Made by a program: the position numbers and the translations under genes
Source of the DNA: Streptomyces sp. HUAS 15-9
Lineage (GTDB): Bacteria > Actinomycetota > Actinomycetes > Streptomycetales > Streptomycetaceae
Assembly: GCF_025642155.1 (NCBI RefSeq)
Contig: NZ_CP106798.1
Span: 2,976,001 to 3,040,000 of the forward strand
Reading direction: 5' to 3'
DNA: 64,000 bases
Shown: in pieces, positions 1-8,680 of the stretch
Numbering within the stretch: the stretch's first letter is position 1
Layout: each line of letters opens with the position of its first letter
The notes under the pieces: generated by a model
What the model was told of the DNA's origin: nothing
Seen by the model: the letters and a program-made list of their open reading frames with translations, nothing else
Database searches by the model: none

Positions 1-579
1 CTCGCGGCTCTCCCCCGGCACGAGCTGGACGGCGTCGGCGGGCAGCCCGGCGCCGCCCACGGCATCGCGGATCACCCGGACGAGGGCGGTGTTCGACTCG
101 TAGGCGGAGGCCGAGCCGCGCAGCAGGACGGCGTTGCCGGACTTCAGGCACAGGGCGGCGGCGTCGACGGTGACGTTCGGTCGGGCCTCGTAGATGATGC
201 CGACGACGCCGAGCGGGACGCGGACCTGGCGCAGGTCGATGCCGTTGGGGAGGGTGGAGCCGCGGACGACCTCGCCGACCGGGTCGGGCAGTCCCGCGAC
301 GTCCCGCACGTCGGAGGCGATGGCGCGGACCCGCTCGGGCGTGAGGGTGAGCCGGTCGACGATGGCCTCGCTGGTGCCGGCCTCCCGGGCCTTGGCGATG
401 TCCTTGGCGTTGGCCTCGACGATCTCGCTCGTACGGACCTCCAGGGCGTCCGCGATGGCGAGCAGCGCGTCGTCCTTCACGGCACGCGGCAGCGGCGCGA
501 GGTCGGCGGCGGCGGCCTTGGCGCGGTAGGCGGCCTGGGTGACCGGGGACATGGCGTCGTACGGCGAGAGCGTGGTCAT
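1..579 (-). CDS. proA: Gamma-glutamyl phosphate reductase, N-terminal part (runs off window)
   Basis: ProA reduces L-glutamyl-5-phosphate to glutamate semialdehyde with NADPH, the second step of proline synthesis in the cytoplasm. The visible 193 codons start at ATG 579 and read [20 protein letters not shown]..., then the family motifs [20 protein letters not shown] and [20 protein letters not shown], which form the N-terminal Rossmann-like part of the aldehyde-dehydrogenase fold. The catalytic Cys lies beyond the window edge, so the gene is cut by the window and not broken. proB is about 0.7 kb upstream on the same strand, the usual actinobacterial arrangement. Confidence 0.95.
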   Translation of the reverse strand, partial: MTTLSPYDAMSPVTQAAYRAKAAAADLAPLPRAVKDDALLAIADALEVRTSEIVEANAKDIAKAREAGTSEAIVDRLTLTPERVRAIASDVRDVAGLPDPVGEVVRGSTLPNGIDLRQVRVPLGVVGIIYEARPNVTVDAAALCLKSGNAVLLRGSASAYESNTALVRVIRDAVGGAGLPADAVQLVPGESRE

Positions 580-728
580 GAGGGAAGGGTAGTGCGCCCG
601 CCGGGGCCTGACGTCGGTTGTTCCACACCGCGAGACGGGATGAAGGGGGCAAAACGCTCGTAAGGATGCAAGACGCCCATAACGGCATGGAATGGGCACT
701 CAAGTGAGCGAAGGGTACGCGTAAGGGA

Positions 729-1157
729 TCAGAAGGGGTGAATCCCCACCGGGGTCGCGGGCGGCGGGCCGTAGCCCTCGGCGACGCGCTGGTGGTAGGT
801 CTCGCGGTCGATGACCTCCAGGCCGACGATCTCCCAGGCGGGGAGCCCGGCGGTCTGGCGGTGCTCGCCCCACAGGCGCAGCGCGACGGCGGCCGCGTCG
901 TGCAGGTCGCGTGCCTCTTCCCAGTAGCGGATCTCCGCGTGGTCGTTGGCGTACCGGCTGGTCAGCAGGAAGGGGTGGTCATGAGCGAGCTGTTCCAGGG
1001 CGCGCCGCAGGTCCTTCAGGGGGACTTCCTCCCCGGAGACGCTGAGGGTGACATGCCACAAGCGCGGCAGGTCCTTGGGCTCCTCGTAGGTGTCCCCGGC
1101 CGCGACGCTCGTCAGAGCACCACGGGACGCCGCCGCCCCAGGGCGCACTCGTCTCAC
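729..1157 (-). CDS. Conserved hypothetical protein between proA and proB
   Basis: A 142-residue protein of unknown function. I chose GTG 1157 because AAGGAGG sits 5 bases in front of it; the frame is open further upstream but has no better ribosome site. It has no signal peptide or membrane segment. Visible features are a GDTYEEPKDLPRLWHVTLSVSG start, an amphipathic central stretch (KDLRRALEQLAHDHPFLL), the segment AEIRYWEEARDLHDAAAVAL and a Pro-rich tail. A small gene lies in the same proA-proB gap in other streptomycetes as far as I remember, which suggests a conserved but unnamed gene. The coding call is good; the function is not known. Confidence 0.7.
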   Translation of the reverse strand: MRRVRPGAAASRGALTSVAAGDTYEEPKDLPRLWHVTLSVSGEEVPLKDLRRALEQLAHDHPFLLTSRYANDHAEIRYWEEARDLHDAAAVALRLWGEHRQTAGLPAWEIVGLEVIDRETYHQRVAEGYGPPPATPVGIHPF

Positions 1158-1279
1158 GACGGCCTCCTTCACGCAGCGACTCGGGAACGTGTTCCTGAGA
1201 GAAAGTTGAGCAGGCCGCACGGCTCCGCGGGGCGGTTTTACGGAACGTCCCCCACCGGGGGCGGTCGTTACGCCCCGGT

Positions 1280-2407
1280 TTACGGGTGGAGGATCACCAG
1301 GTCGTCCCTGTGTACGACCTCGCGTTCGTACGCCGGACCCAGTTCCCGGGCCAGTTCCCGTGTCGAACGTCCGATCAGCTGGGGGATCTCCTTGGCGTCG
1401 AAGTTGACGAGCCCGCGCGCCACCGCGTGCCCTTCGGCGTCGCGCAGCTCGACCGGGTCACCGGCGCCGAACTCGCCCTCGACGGCGGCGATTCCGGCCG
1501 GCAGCAGCGACTTGCGACCCTTCACGACCGCGCGCACCGCGCCGTCGTCGAGGGTGAGGTGGCCCTGTGGGGTGGAGGCGTGCTGCAGCCACAGCAGGCG
1601 GTCGGCGGAGCGCTTGCCGGTGGGGTGGAAGCAGGTGCCGGTGTCCCCGCCGGCAAGGGCGTCGGCCGCGTGGATCGCGCTCGTGAGCACCACGGGGATG
1701 CCGGCGGCGGCCGCGATCCGGGCGGCCTCGACCTTGGTGACCATGCCGCCGGTGCCGACGCCTGCCTTGCCGGCGCTGCCGATCTCGACGTGGGCGAGGT
1801 CCTCGGGCCCCCGTACTTCCGCTATCCGAGAGGTCCCGGGCCTGCTGGGGTCGCCGTCGTACACGCCGTCGACGTCCGAGAGCAGGACCAGCAGGTCGGC
1901 GTGGACGAGGTGGGCCACGAGGGCGGCGAGGCGGTCGTTGTCGCCGAAGCGGATCTCGTCGGTGGCGACGGTGTCGTTCTCGTTCACGATCGGGAACGCG
2001 CCCATCGCGAGCAGCTTGTCGAGGGTGCGGGAGGCGTTGCGGTGGTGGGCGCGGCGGCTCATGTCGTCCGAGGTGAGCAGGACTTGGCCGACGCGGACGC
2101 CGTAGCGGGCGAAGGAGGCGGTGTAGCGGGCCACGAGCAGGCCCTGGCCGACGCTGGCGGCGGCCTGCTGGCGGGCGAGGTCCTTGGGGCGGCGGCGCAG
2201 GCCCAGCGGCGCGAGGCCCGCGGCGATGGCACCGGAGGAGACGAGGACGATCTCCTTCTCTCCCCCGCTGCGGCTCTTGGCGAGGACGTCGACGAGCGCG
2301 TCGACGCGGTCGGCGTCCAGGCCGCCCGACGCGGTGGTCAGCGACGAGGAGCCGATCTTGACGACGATCCTGCGGGCCTCGCCCACGGCCTGCCTTGCCC
2401 TTGCCAC
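1280..2407 (-). CDS. proB: Glutamate 5-kinase
   Basis: ProB phosphorylates L-glutamate with ATP, the first and feedback-controlled step of proline synthesis. GTG 2407 is chosen because GGAG lies 7 bases upstream and the protein then begins at the family N-terminus (MARARQAVGEARRIVVKIGS), giving 375 residues, the normal length. The amino-acid kinase domain (about 1-260) shows KIGSSSLTT, VSSGAIAAG and NENDTVATDEIRFGDNDRLA; the C-terminal 90 residues form a PUA domain (DDGAVRAVVKGRKSLLPAGI, then GLVNFDAKEIPQLIGRS). It is on the same strand as the small gene and proA downstream. Confidence 0.95.
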   Translation of the reverse strand: MARARQAVGEARRIVVKIGSSSLTTASGGLDADRVDALVDVLAKSRSGGEKEIVLVSSGAIAAGLAPLGLRRRPKDLARQQAAASVGQGLLVARYTASFARYGVRVGQVLLTSDDMSRRAHHRNASRTLDKLLAMGAFPIVNENDTVATDEIRFGDNDRLAALVAHLVHADLLVLLSDVDGVYDGDPSRPGTSRIAEVRGPEDLAHVEIGSAGKAGVGTGGMVTKVEAARIAAAAGIPVVLTSAIHAADALAGGDTGTCFHPTGKRSADRLLWLQHASTPQGHLTLDDGAVRAVVKGRKSLLPAGIAAVEGEFGAGDPVELRDAEGHAVARGLVNFDAKEIPQLIGRSTRELARELGPAYEREVVHRDDLVILHP

Positions 2408-2501
2408 GTGCTGTCTCCACTCCCTTGCGCGTGGCAACAATCTACGCGAAGGGGACCACCGGGCCGGGAGACGGTCCAGTTCGCGGACAGAGGCAGGTCC
2501 G

Positions 2502-2897
2502 TCAGCAGCCTCGGACGACCGTGCGCATCGACACGAAGTTGGACTTGTACTGGTCGTGGATGCTGTTGCTCTTGAGCCGCAGCAGCGCCTCGTCGTCCTC
2601 ACGCAGCGATGACACGTCGTAGTCGGGGCTGCCGGTGAACACCCACTTGGTGTCCTTCTGGCCCGCGTACGTGCCCTCGATCAGCATGTACTTCGAATGG
2701 ATGAGGCCGCCGTCGTCCTGGTTCAGTTCGTAGAGCTTGATCCGGTCGTGGCCGGGCAGGGTGTCGGCGACGCCGGCGCCCAGGTGACGGTGGACGATGT
2801 CGACCCAGCAGTTCCGGTCCGCCGGTTGCCGGAGCTTCTTCGCGATCCCGGTGCGGGTGAGGTCCCACGCCCCGATGCGGATCTGGGTGCGCCCCGT
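2502..2897 (-). pseudogene. Phospholipase D-like protein, C-terminal relic
   Basis: The minus strand encodes TGRTQIRIGAWDLTR, IAKKLRQPADRNCWVDIVHR and then HSKYMLIEGTYAGQKDTKWV and FTGSPDYDVSSLREDDEALL. The HSKYMLIEG segment fits the second HKD motif (HxK) of secreted phospholipase D-like proteins, and the SP(D/N)Y segment follows it as in that family. The first HKD motif and the signal peptide are absent. The upstream part of the open frame (2898-3170) has no family similarity and overlaps a different gene relic on the plus strand. It is best read as a decayed 3' fragment with no credible start codon. Confidence 0.7.
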
Positions 2898-2910
2898 GGG
2901 CGTACCGACC

Positions 2911-3112
2911 GACGTCCTCATCCGGGACCATCCGCTGCGCGAGCGTGCTCGTGACGGCGCTGCACCGATCAGGCAGACGCGCCGAAGCACTGAGGCTGTT
3001 CCAGACGACCCGTCACCATCTGGTCCAGGAACTCGGGTTGGAGCCGGACAGCATTCTTTGCGCCACCCATCAACGGATTCGCACCGATACACCCGAGTTC
3101 CTGAGAACCTGA
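2911..3112 (+). pseudogene. SARP/AfsR-type activator, BTAD-domain relic
   Basis: Plus-strand codons from 2911 read DVLIRDHPLRER, then after a one-frame slip continue from 2945 as VLVTALHRSGRRAEALRLFQ and HHLVQELGLEPDSILCATHQ, ending at TGA 3110-3112. The spacing HPLRER - ALxRSGRxAEAL - ELGLEP is that of the bacterial transcriptional activator domain of SARP regulators. The DNA-binding half is missing and the frame is broken, so this is a relic. It abuts the phospholipase D relic in opposite orientation, so two unrelated broken genes meet near 2898-2910. Confidence 0.65.
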
Positions 3113-3177
3113 TACAGCACTGTCGAGCAGGCTCGCCTACGCGCCCTGGCACCGACGGCCGTGGCCGCACCCGCCGC

Positions 3178-4389
3178 TCAGGCTGCCACTCCGAACCCTC
3201 CGCTCGGCAGTATCCGCCGTATCTTCCTGAGCGCCCGGCGCGGGAAGGAGTTGGCGGCGGCCTCCCGGTAGCCCTCGAAGGCTCGGGCCTCGCGGGCTTC
3301 GGCGAGGTAGACGTGGTCGGGGATGCCGGCGGCCCTGGACCGGAAGTGCGGGTAGACGAGGTAGACGCGGGTGCCGCGCTTCTCCAGGACGGCTGCGGCC
3401 TGCTTCTTCGCCTTGACGAACTTCACGACGTCCAGCAGCAGTTCGGGACGCTGCGCGGCCACCAGGTGCAGACGCAGCCGCTCGTGGACCTTGAGGCGGC
3501 GGGCCACTTCGGGCGTCCAGTAGGCATCCATCAACGGCTTGGCCAGCTCGAACTTGTTCCTGCGGACCTCTTCGGCGTCCGTCAGGAACTTGGGGCCGAA
3601 CTGCGGAAGCAAGGTGATCAGGAAGGGCCGGACCATGAGCGTGTCGCGCTTGGGGCCCGCGGGGACCATCTTGGCGATCAGGTTCATCAGGGCCCGCGCG
3701 GAGTCGAAGCGGAGCGTGTAGCTGCCGCTCTTCGTGACGTGCTTGCCGTCCTCGCGGCCCACCAGGTAGTAGCAGGGGTAGTCGGCGACCACGGAGACCC
3801 CGTCGGCCCGCAGATACGCCTCCATCGTGAACAGCGCGTCCTCGCCGGTCCACAGGGACTCGTCGAACCGCATCCCGTGCCGTTCGAGCAGTTCGCGGCG
3901 GAAGAGCTTCTGGGCGCTCAGGGTGAACTTGATGTTGGACGAGAAGACGTCGGTACGGTCGAGGGTCTTGCCCCACATCGACTTCGGCGGGGTCCGGTTG
4001 ATCCCCTCGACCTTGCCCAGGACCACATCGGTGCCGTTCTTGTCGGCCATGGCGACCATGCGCTCCAGCGCCTCGGGGCCGAGCCGGTCGTCGGCGTCGA
4101 GGAAGAACACGTACCGCCCGGAAGCCTTGCCGAGGCCGACGTTGCGCGGCCCGCTCGGGCCGCCGGAGTTCTCCTGCCGGACCACCGTGACCGTCATGGG
4201 CGCACGGGCCGCGAACTCCTCCAGGTACTCCCCTGTGCCGTCCGTCGAACCGTCGTCGACCGCTATGACCTCGAGACGTCCCGGGTCGATGGTCTGCGCC
4301 TCGACGGACGCCAGGCACTCGACCAGGTACGGCATTGCTTCGTACGCCCCGATGATCACAGTCACATCAGGCTGCGTCACGACGGTCAC
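3178..4389 (-). CDS. Family 2 glycosyltransferase, probable wall teichoic acid synthesis
   Basis: A cytoplasmic GT2 enzyme expected to transfer a nucleotide-activated sugar to a wall-polymer intermediate. The GT-A domain is clear: DVTVIIGAYEAMPYLVECLA, then AVDDGSTDGT, PRNVGLGKASGRYVFFLDAD (the DAD metal-binding motif) and WTGEDALFTMEAYLR. The C-terminal 150 residues are a less conserved extension ending in basic residues. The start is uncertain: ATG 4413, GTG 4389 and GTG 4380 are all possible, and none has ideal Shine-Dalgarno spacing. It lies downstream of the TagF-like and CDP-ribitol genes on the same strand, which supports the pathway. The natural substrate cannot be read from sequence. 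Confidence 0.88.
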   Translation of the reverse strand: MTVVTQPDVTVIIGAYEAMPYLVECLASVEAQTIDPGRLEVIAVDDGSTDGTGEYLEEFAARAPMTVTVVRQENSGGPSGPRNVGLGKASGRYVFFLDADDRLGPEALERMVAMADKNGTDVVLGKVEGINRTPPKSMWGKTLDRTDVFSSNIKFTLSAQKLFRRELLERHGMRFDESLWTGEDALFTMEAYLRADGVSVVADYPCYYLVGREDGKHVTKSGSYTLRFDSARALMNLIAKMVPAGPKRDTLMVRPFLITLLPQFGPKFLTDAEEVRRNKFELAKPLMDAYWTPEVARRLKVHERLRLHLVAAQRPELLLDVVKFVKAKKQAAAVLEKRGTRVYLVYPHFRSRAAGIPDHVYLAEAREARAFEGYREAAANSFPRRALRKIRRILPSGGFGVAA

Positions 4390-4646
4390 GGCTCCCCCTT
4401 GCCAACGGAACATTTCCCCTGAATCGCCTTAATCGCAACTTGTTAGACGGTGAACAGGGGGAAGCGGTTGCTTCACCGCACACGTTCAGTGGCCTATGTC
4501 ACATGACGAGCGGATCGACAGGGGGTCTGCGGGTGACATCGGACAGTACGGACGGCCGGTAAGAGATGCTCATCGTCAAGGCGAAACGGGAGTAAGAGGG
4601 AACGGTAAGAGACCTGAATCCGCAGGTCAGGGCGGATCCCAGCACA

Positions 4647-4690
4647 AAGGGGCCTGGCCCCGAGGATCGCTCCTCGGGGCCAGGCCCCTT
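4647..4690 (-). terminator. Perfect 20-bp hairpin terminator after the TagF-like gene
   Basis: Bases 4647-4666 pair perfectly with 4671-4690 around a TCGC loop (arms begin AAGGGGCCTGG). On the minus strand it is followed by TTTGTG, just past the stop of the gene ending at 4711. The rest of the 4414-4710 gap holds the leader of the glycosyltransferase gene and nothing else I recognise. Confidence 0.85.
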
Positions 4691-4710
4691 CTTGTCGATC
4701 GGTCGGGGCG

Positions 4711-6822
4711 TCAGCCCGCGGTCACACCGTCCGTGTCACCCGTGGACGACAGCCGCTGTCCGGGCAGCACGTCCGCGAGTTCGATCTCGTCCGCGGTGCC
4801 GGCCGCGGCGCGGGCCTCCTGGCCCACGTTGCGGGTCTCGGCCTTGAGGGCGAGGTCCGCCACCGCCGCGTTGAACTGGTCGATGGACTTCGGCTCGTCC
4901 GGGCCCAGCAGATAGCGCTTGAGCTCCCCCCGCTCCGCCGCCAGCGGATCGGCCGAGGGGTCGCGGACCGCGTCCAGCAGTCCGCCCAGCTCGCCCGCGC
5001 CGTTGGACAGGATCACCGCGGCGCGCACGGCCGTGTTCTGCCGCTTGAACTCCTCCGCGCCCAGCTCGGCGGAGTCCGTGACGGCGTAGGGCTTGCCGCT
5101 CGCGATGAAGTCGGAGACCACGGAGGAGATGTCGGAGACCATCGCGTCGGAGACGTTGAAGCAGTCGTACAGCCGCGGCTCGGCGCCGGTGATGACCCGG
5201 TGCTCGTACGCGGGGAACGAGCGCCAGTACGCGGCGTCCCACTCGGCGCGCAGCCGGGCGATCTCCTCGTGCTTCTTGACGTCGACCATGCCGTCACGGC
5301 TGGCCTCGGCCTCGTCGCCCTTGTCGCCGCCGGTGCCGGACAGCTCGGCGATACGGGCCTCGATACGGGTCAGCTCGGCCGTGGCCCGCGCCTGGGCGGC
5401 AGCGTCGGCGGTGAACCGGGCGTCGGCGGCGCGCTCGGCGGCGGCCTTCTCGACCAGGGCCGTGATCCGCCGGTGCGCGGCGCCGGCCTCGGCGCTGACG
5501 GTGCCGGTGAAGGGGTGCGGCTTGTACAGGACGCGGACCGGCGGGTCGGCCTTCACCAGCTTCTTCACGATGTTCTCGCCGGCGAGCACGATCGAGGTGT
5601 TGCCGGGGTTGCCGTCCCAGCCCTCCCAGGTCGGCGCGTAGAGGACGGTCGGGATGCGATCGTCCGGCACGCCCTGCCACGTCTGGATCGGCGCCAGCTG
5701 CGGACGGCCGACCTCCACGATGTCGTCGTCGCGGACACCGACGTCGGCGATGGCGTAGCGGTCGCGGCCCGCGCGGCCGGCGGTCCACACCTCGTCGTAC
5801 ACCTTGCTGAACGGGTTGACGCTGGCCAGCTTGTCGCTGTCGCCGTGGCCGATGAAGACGTGCTTCATGGTCGGGACGCGCAGCAGGTGGATGTTCTTGC
5901 CGACGTTCGCCGCGTAGAGGGCGACGCGCACGGTGGACAGGTCCAGGTTCATCAGGTGCACGCCTCCGGGCACACAGATGACGGGGACCGTGGTCGGGGC
6001 GAGGTTGTTCAGGATGACGCGCTCGCGCAGGACGACCAGCGGGCGGGTCTCCAGCCGCTCCATCGTCTCCAGCCACATGTTGACCTGGTACGCGGAGTCC
6101 TTGGAACCGGAGAAGTAGAGCACCGTCTCCGGCTTGTAGCCGGCCAGCCAGTCGTCGACGGCGGCCAGCACCTTCTCGGCGTTCGGCGGGGTCTTGCGGC
6201 CGCGGACGTACGGCATGAGCGCGAGGACGTACAGGGAGCCCAGGGCGATCGTGATGCCGATGCCGATGAATCCGACGACGGCCGAGTCCATGACCGCCGA
6301 GACCAGCAGACCGGCGACGGCCGCGAGGTCGAGGTGGAGCATCTTCTCCGCGGAGCGGTGCAGCAGACCGCGCCTCGGGGCGTCCGGGATGCGGATGCGC
6401 GACTTCAGGTCGATGTTGCGGGTGGCGACCGGCATCCGGCGGCGGTTGCGGATCAGGGTGACCAGCGCGCCGTGCGGGGCCTGGAGGCCGTAGAACGCGA
6501 TGAAGCAGGCGATGGCGCCGTAGAAGATCAGGTGGTCCGGGAGGGACAGCCGTGCCAGCAGCAGGATCAGCAGCAGCTGCCGGATCAGGAAGCGGATCGA
6601 CAGGCCGGCCCGCACCTTGCTGAGGCGGTTGATCAGGTAGCTGCCCTTGCGGTGCAGATAGTGGTCCGCGAGGTATGTCACGGCGGCCGCTGCCGCGAAG
6701 GCGTAGACGCTCGGGACGAGCGCGGCCAGCATGAGCGCCGGGAAGCCCAGCAGCACGAGGGCCGCCGCGGCCAGCTCGGCCGCGCTGCCCACCCGGGCGA
6801 CGCGTATGGCGGTGGATATCAC
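4711..6822 (-). CDS. TagF/TarL-like CDP-polyol phosphotransferase, membrane-associated
   Basis: Predicted polymerase adding glycerol- or ribitol-phosphate units from a CDP-polyol to a teichoic-acid chain at the inner membrane face. GTG 6822 is preferred over an upstream TTG because AAAAGG lies 6 bases ahead (703 residues). The first 220 residues hold several hydrophobic segments (VGSAAELAAAALVLLGFPAL and others). The C-terminal part has the glycerophosphotransferase motifs: HVFIGHGDSDKLASVNPFSK, PTVLYAPTWEGWDGNPGN, VRVLYKPHPFTG and SDISSVVSDFIASGKPYAV. An Ala/Glu-rich probable coiled coil of about 90 residues interrupts it near 450-540. The next upstream gene makes CDP-ribitol, so ribitol-phosphate is the likelier donor, but this is inference. 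Confidence 0.88.
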   Translation of the reverse strand: MISTAIRVARVGSAAELAAAALVLLGFPALMLAALVPSVYAFAAAAAVTYLADHYLHRKGSYLINRLSKVRAGLSIRFLIRQLLLILLLARLSLPDHLIFYGAIACFIAFYGLQAPHGALVTLIRNRRRMPVATRNIDLKSRIRIPDAPRRGLLHRSAEKMLHLDLAAVAGLLVSAVMDSAVVGFIGIGITIALGSLYVLALMPYVRGRKTPPNAEKVLAAVDDWLAGYKPETVLYFSGSKDSAYQVNMWLETMERLETRPLVVLRERVILNNLAPTTVPVICVPGGVHLMNLDLSTVRVALYAANVGKNIHLLRVPTMKHVFIGHGDSDKLASVNPFSKVYDEVWTAGRAGRDRYAIADVGVRDDDIVEVGRPQLAPIQTWQGVPDDRIPTVLYAPTWEGWDGNPGNTSIVLAGENIVKKLVKADPPVRVLYKPHPFTGTVSAEAGAAHRRITALVEKAAAERAADARFTADAAAQARATAELTRIEARIAELSGTGGDKGDEAEASRDGMVDVKKHEEIARLRAEWDAAYWRSFPAYEHRVITGAEPRLYDCFNVSDAMVSDISSVVSDFIASGKPYAVTDSAELGAEEFKRQNTAVRAAVILSNGAGELGGLLDAVRDPSADPLAAERGELKRYLLGPDEPKSIDQFNAAVADLALKAETRNVGQEARAAAGTADEIELADVLPGQRLSSTGDTDGVTAG

Positions 6823-6896
6823 GGATAACCTTTTGCTGACAAAAAGGCCGAAATAAGACCTTGCGGACAATTTGCGAAGGGTCTGTGAGCTTTACG

Positions 6897-6949
6897 GATT
6901 CAGGCCCCTGTGAATGCTCCGCGATCGCGTAGCCACAGAGGCCTGAATT
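6897..6949 (-). terminator. Hairpin after the CDP-ribitol synthase gene
   Basis: ATTCAGGCC...CCTGTG pairs with CACAG...GGCCTGAAT across a GC-rich loop, immediately downstream of the minus-strand stop at 6972. It probably separates the CDP-ribitol gene from the TagF-like gene. Confidence 0.7.
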
Positions 6950-6971
6950 TCAGTTGCCTAATTGATGTTGA

Positions 6972-8471
6972 TTATGCCACGCCGTCCTGACGGTCCAGGA
7001 CACTGGCGAGCGCCTGCTCGAAGCCGGAGGCCTTGCCGGCCGCAGCCGTCGGATCCTGCTGACGGACGTCGATGACATGGCCGGTCAGCTCGGACAGCAG
7101 GACGTCGAGCGAGGTGCGGGCCACGGCCTCGGAGGAGAGCAGGGTGCCCGCGGGCTCCTGGCCGAACGCCTTGGTGCGCATCGGGGTGGCGGTGCGCTCC
7201 GGGTTGATGCAGTTGACGCGGATGCCGTCGCCGGCCCACTCGTCGGACAGGGCCTGGGTGAGATTCACCATGGCGGCCTTGGTCGAGGAGTAGAGGCTGT
7301 ACTCGGCGCGGCCGCGGGTGTAGCTGCTGGAGGTGTAGAGCAGCAGCTGGCCCTTGGTCTCGGCCAGGTACTTGTACGAGGAGCGGGCGATCTGCACCGG
7401 CGCCAGGTAGTTGACCTTCAGCGCCTCCTCGATGGTGGCGTTGTCGGTCTCGGCGAGCTTGCCGATGCGCAGCACGCCCGCGGTGTTGACGACGTAGTCG
7501 ATCCGGCCGGTCTCGGCGTACGCCTTGGACAGCGCGTCGTCGACCTCCTCCGGGTTCTCCACGTGGGTGCCGGTGGTGGAGCGGCCCAGCGCGTACACGG
7601 AGGCGCCGTAGGACTCGGCGAGTTCGGCGATGTCCTTGCCGATGCCGTACGAACCACCGAAGATCACGACGGTCTTGCCGGTGAGGAGCTCGCGGTAGGC
7701 CTCCTCGCCGTTCTGCTCCGGGGCCGCCGTGGAGGCGAGCTGGAAGAGCTTGTCGGCGATGAAGACGTCGACCGGCTGGGTCACCTTCATGTTGTACTCG
7801 TCGCCCGCGACGACGTGGATCGGCACGTCCGGCAGGTACTTGAGTACGACGGAGCAGTCGTCCGTGGCCTGGAAGTTGGGGTCGCCGGCCGCGACCTCGT
7901 AGGCCCGCTTGATCGTGGACAGCTTGAAGGCCTGCGGGGTCTGGCCGCGGCGCAGCCGGGAGCGGTCCGGGATCTCGGTGATGAACTCGCCGTCCTCGCC
8001 GTGCTTGCGGGTCACGATGATCGTGTCCGCGGACGGGATCGCGACGTCGACCGCCTGGTAGCGCTCCAGCGCGACGACGCAGTCGTCGATGACGCGCTGC
8101 GACAGCAGGGGGCGTACCGCGTCGTGGAACAGGACGTTGAGGTCCTCGCCCTCGGCCAGGCCCTCACCGAGGGCGGCGATGGCGCGCTCGGTGGTCTCGT
8201 TCCGGGTGGAGCCACCCTCGATGATCTTCTTGATCTTGCGGAACCCGGCCTTGGCGACGATCTTCTCGATGTCGGGGACATAGCCCGGCGCCATCAGCAC
8301 GATGACGTCGTCGATCGAGTCGGCGTTCTCGAAGGTGGTCAGGGTGTGCTCGATGACTGCCTTGCCGGCGATCTTCAGCAACTGCTTGGGGATCGACAGA
8401 CCCACGCGCTGACCGGTTCCACCGGCCAGGATCACTGCGGTGGTACGGGGCTTGGCTATGTGCTGGGACAC
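6972..8471 (-). CDS. Bifunctional CDP-ribitol synthase (cytidylyltransferase + ribulose-5-P reductase)
   Basis: Predicted to reduce ribulose-5-phosphate and convert ribitol-5-phosphate plus CTP to CDP-ribitol. Start GTG 8471 (499 residues) has AGGT 5 bases upstream. Residues about 9-240 are an IspD/TarI-type cytidylyltransferase: AVILAGGTGQRVGLSIPKQL, FHDAVRPLLSQ and RRGQTPQAFKLSTIKRAYE. Residues about 270-480 are a short-chain dehydrogenase: VVIFGGSYGIGKDIAELAES (Rossmann Gly motif), VVNTAGVLRIG, YTSSSYTRGRAEYSLYSSTK (catalytic S-Y-K) and IRVNCINPERTATPMR. The same fusion is known in Haemophilus Bcs1-type enzymes. Adjacent genes use the product. Confidence 0.92.
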   Translation of the reverse strand: MSQHIAKPRTTAVILAGGTGQRVGLSIPKQLLKIAGKAVIEHTLTTFENADSIDDVIVLMAPGYVPDIEKIVAKAGFRKIKKIIEGGSTRNETTERAIAALGEGLAEGEDLNVLFHDAVRPLLSQRVIDDCVVALERYQAVDVAIPSADTIIVTRKHGEDGEFITEIPDRSRLRRGQTPQAFKLSTIKRAYEVAAGDPNFQATDDCSVVLKYLPDVPIHVVAGDEYNMKVTQPVDVFIADKLFQLASTAAPEQNGEEAYRELLTGKTVVIFGGSYGIGKDIAELAESYGASVYALGRSTTGTHVENPEEVDDALSKAYAETGRIDYVVNTAGVLRIGKLAETDNATIEEALKVNYLAPVQIARSSYKYLAETKGQLLLYTSSSYTRGRAEYSLYSSTKAAMVNLTQALSDEWAGDGIRVNCINPERTATPMRTKAFGQEPAGTLLSSEAVARTSLDVLLSELTGHVIDVRQQDPTAAAGKASGFEQALASVLDRQDGVA

Positions 8472-8529
8472 AGATGACCTACCTTGGGGCGTCAGGGAAC
8501 CTCGAAATGGTCCCACTTCGGGTTACCGC

Positions 8530-8589
8530 AGTGCAAGGTGAGCGTCCTTCGCTGCATATGTGGCCGCAACCTCCCATTCACCTTGCACT
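8530..8589. repeat. 12-bp perfect inverted repeat with 36-base spacer
   Basis: AGTGCAAGGTGA (8530-8541) is exactly repeated as its complement TCACCTTGCACT (8578-8589), upstream of the CDP-ribitol synthase start and downstream of the sulfotransferase-like gene. It could be a long hairpin in the 5' leader or a pair of regulator half-sites; no AT-rich tract follows. Confidence 0.6.
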
Positions 8590-8610
8590 CCTGGTGATGG
8601 CCGTCGTCCT

Positions 8611-8634
8611 CACGGGGTCCGGGAAGTCCCCGTG
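8611..8634 (-). terminator. Short hairpin after the sulfotransferase-like gene
   Basis: CACGGGG (8611-8617) pairs with CCCCGTG (8628-8634) about 45 bases beyond the minus-strand stop at 8681. Confidence 0.5.
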
Positions 8635-8680
8635 AATTTGCTGTGAGTAAGTCCACTCCCAGCGGGGCAGCAGGCGCTTG

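Noticed and set aside
738..2105. Long plus-strand open frames opposite proA/proB and the small gene
   Set aside because: They are antisense shadows caused by high third-position GC; no family motifs, and the minus-strand products are clearly ProA/ProB.
2797..4422. 541-codon plus-strand open frame over the glycosyltransferase
   Set aside because: Most of it is antisense to an unambiguous GT2 gene; only the short 2911-3112 part shows real similarity (SARP), and in a broken frame.
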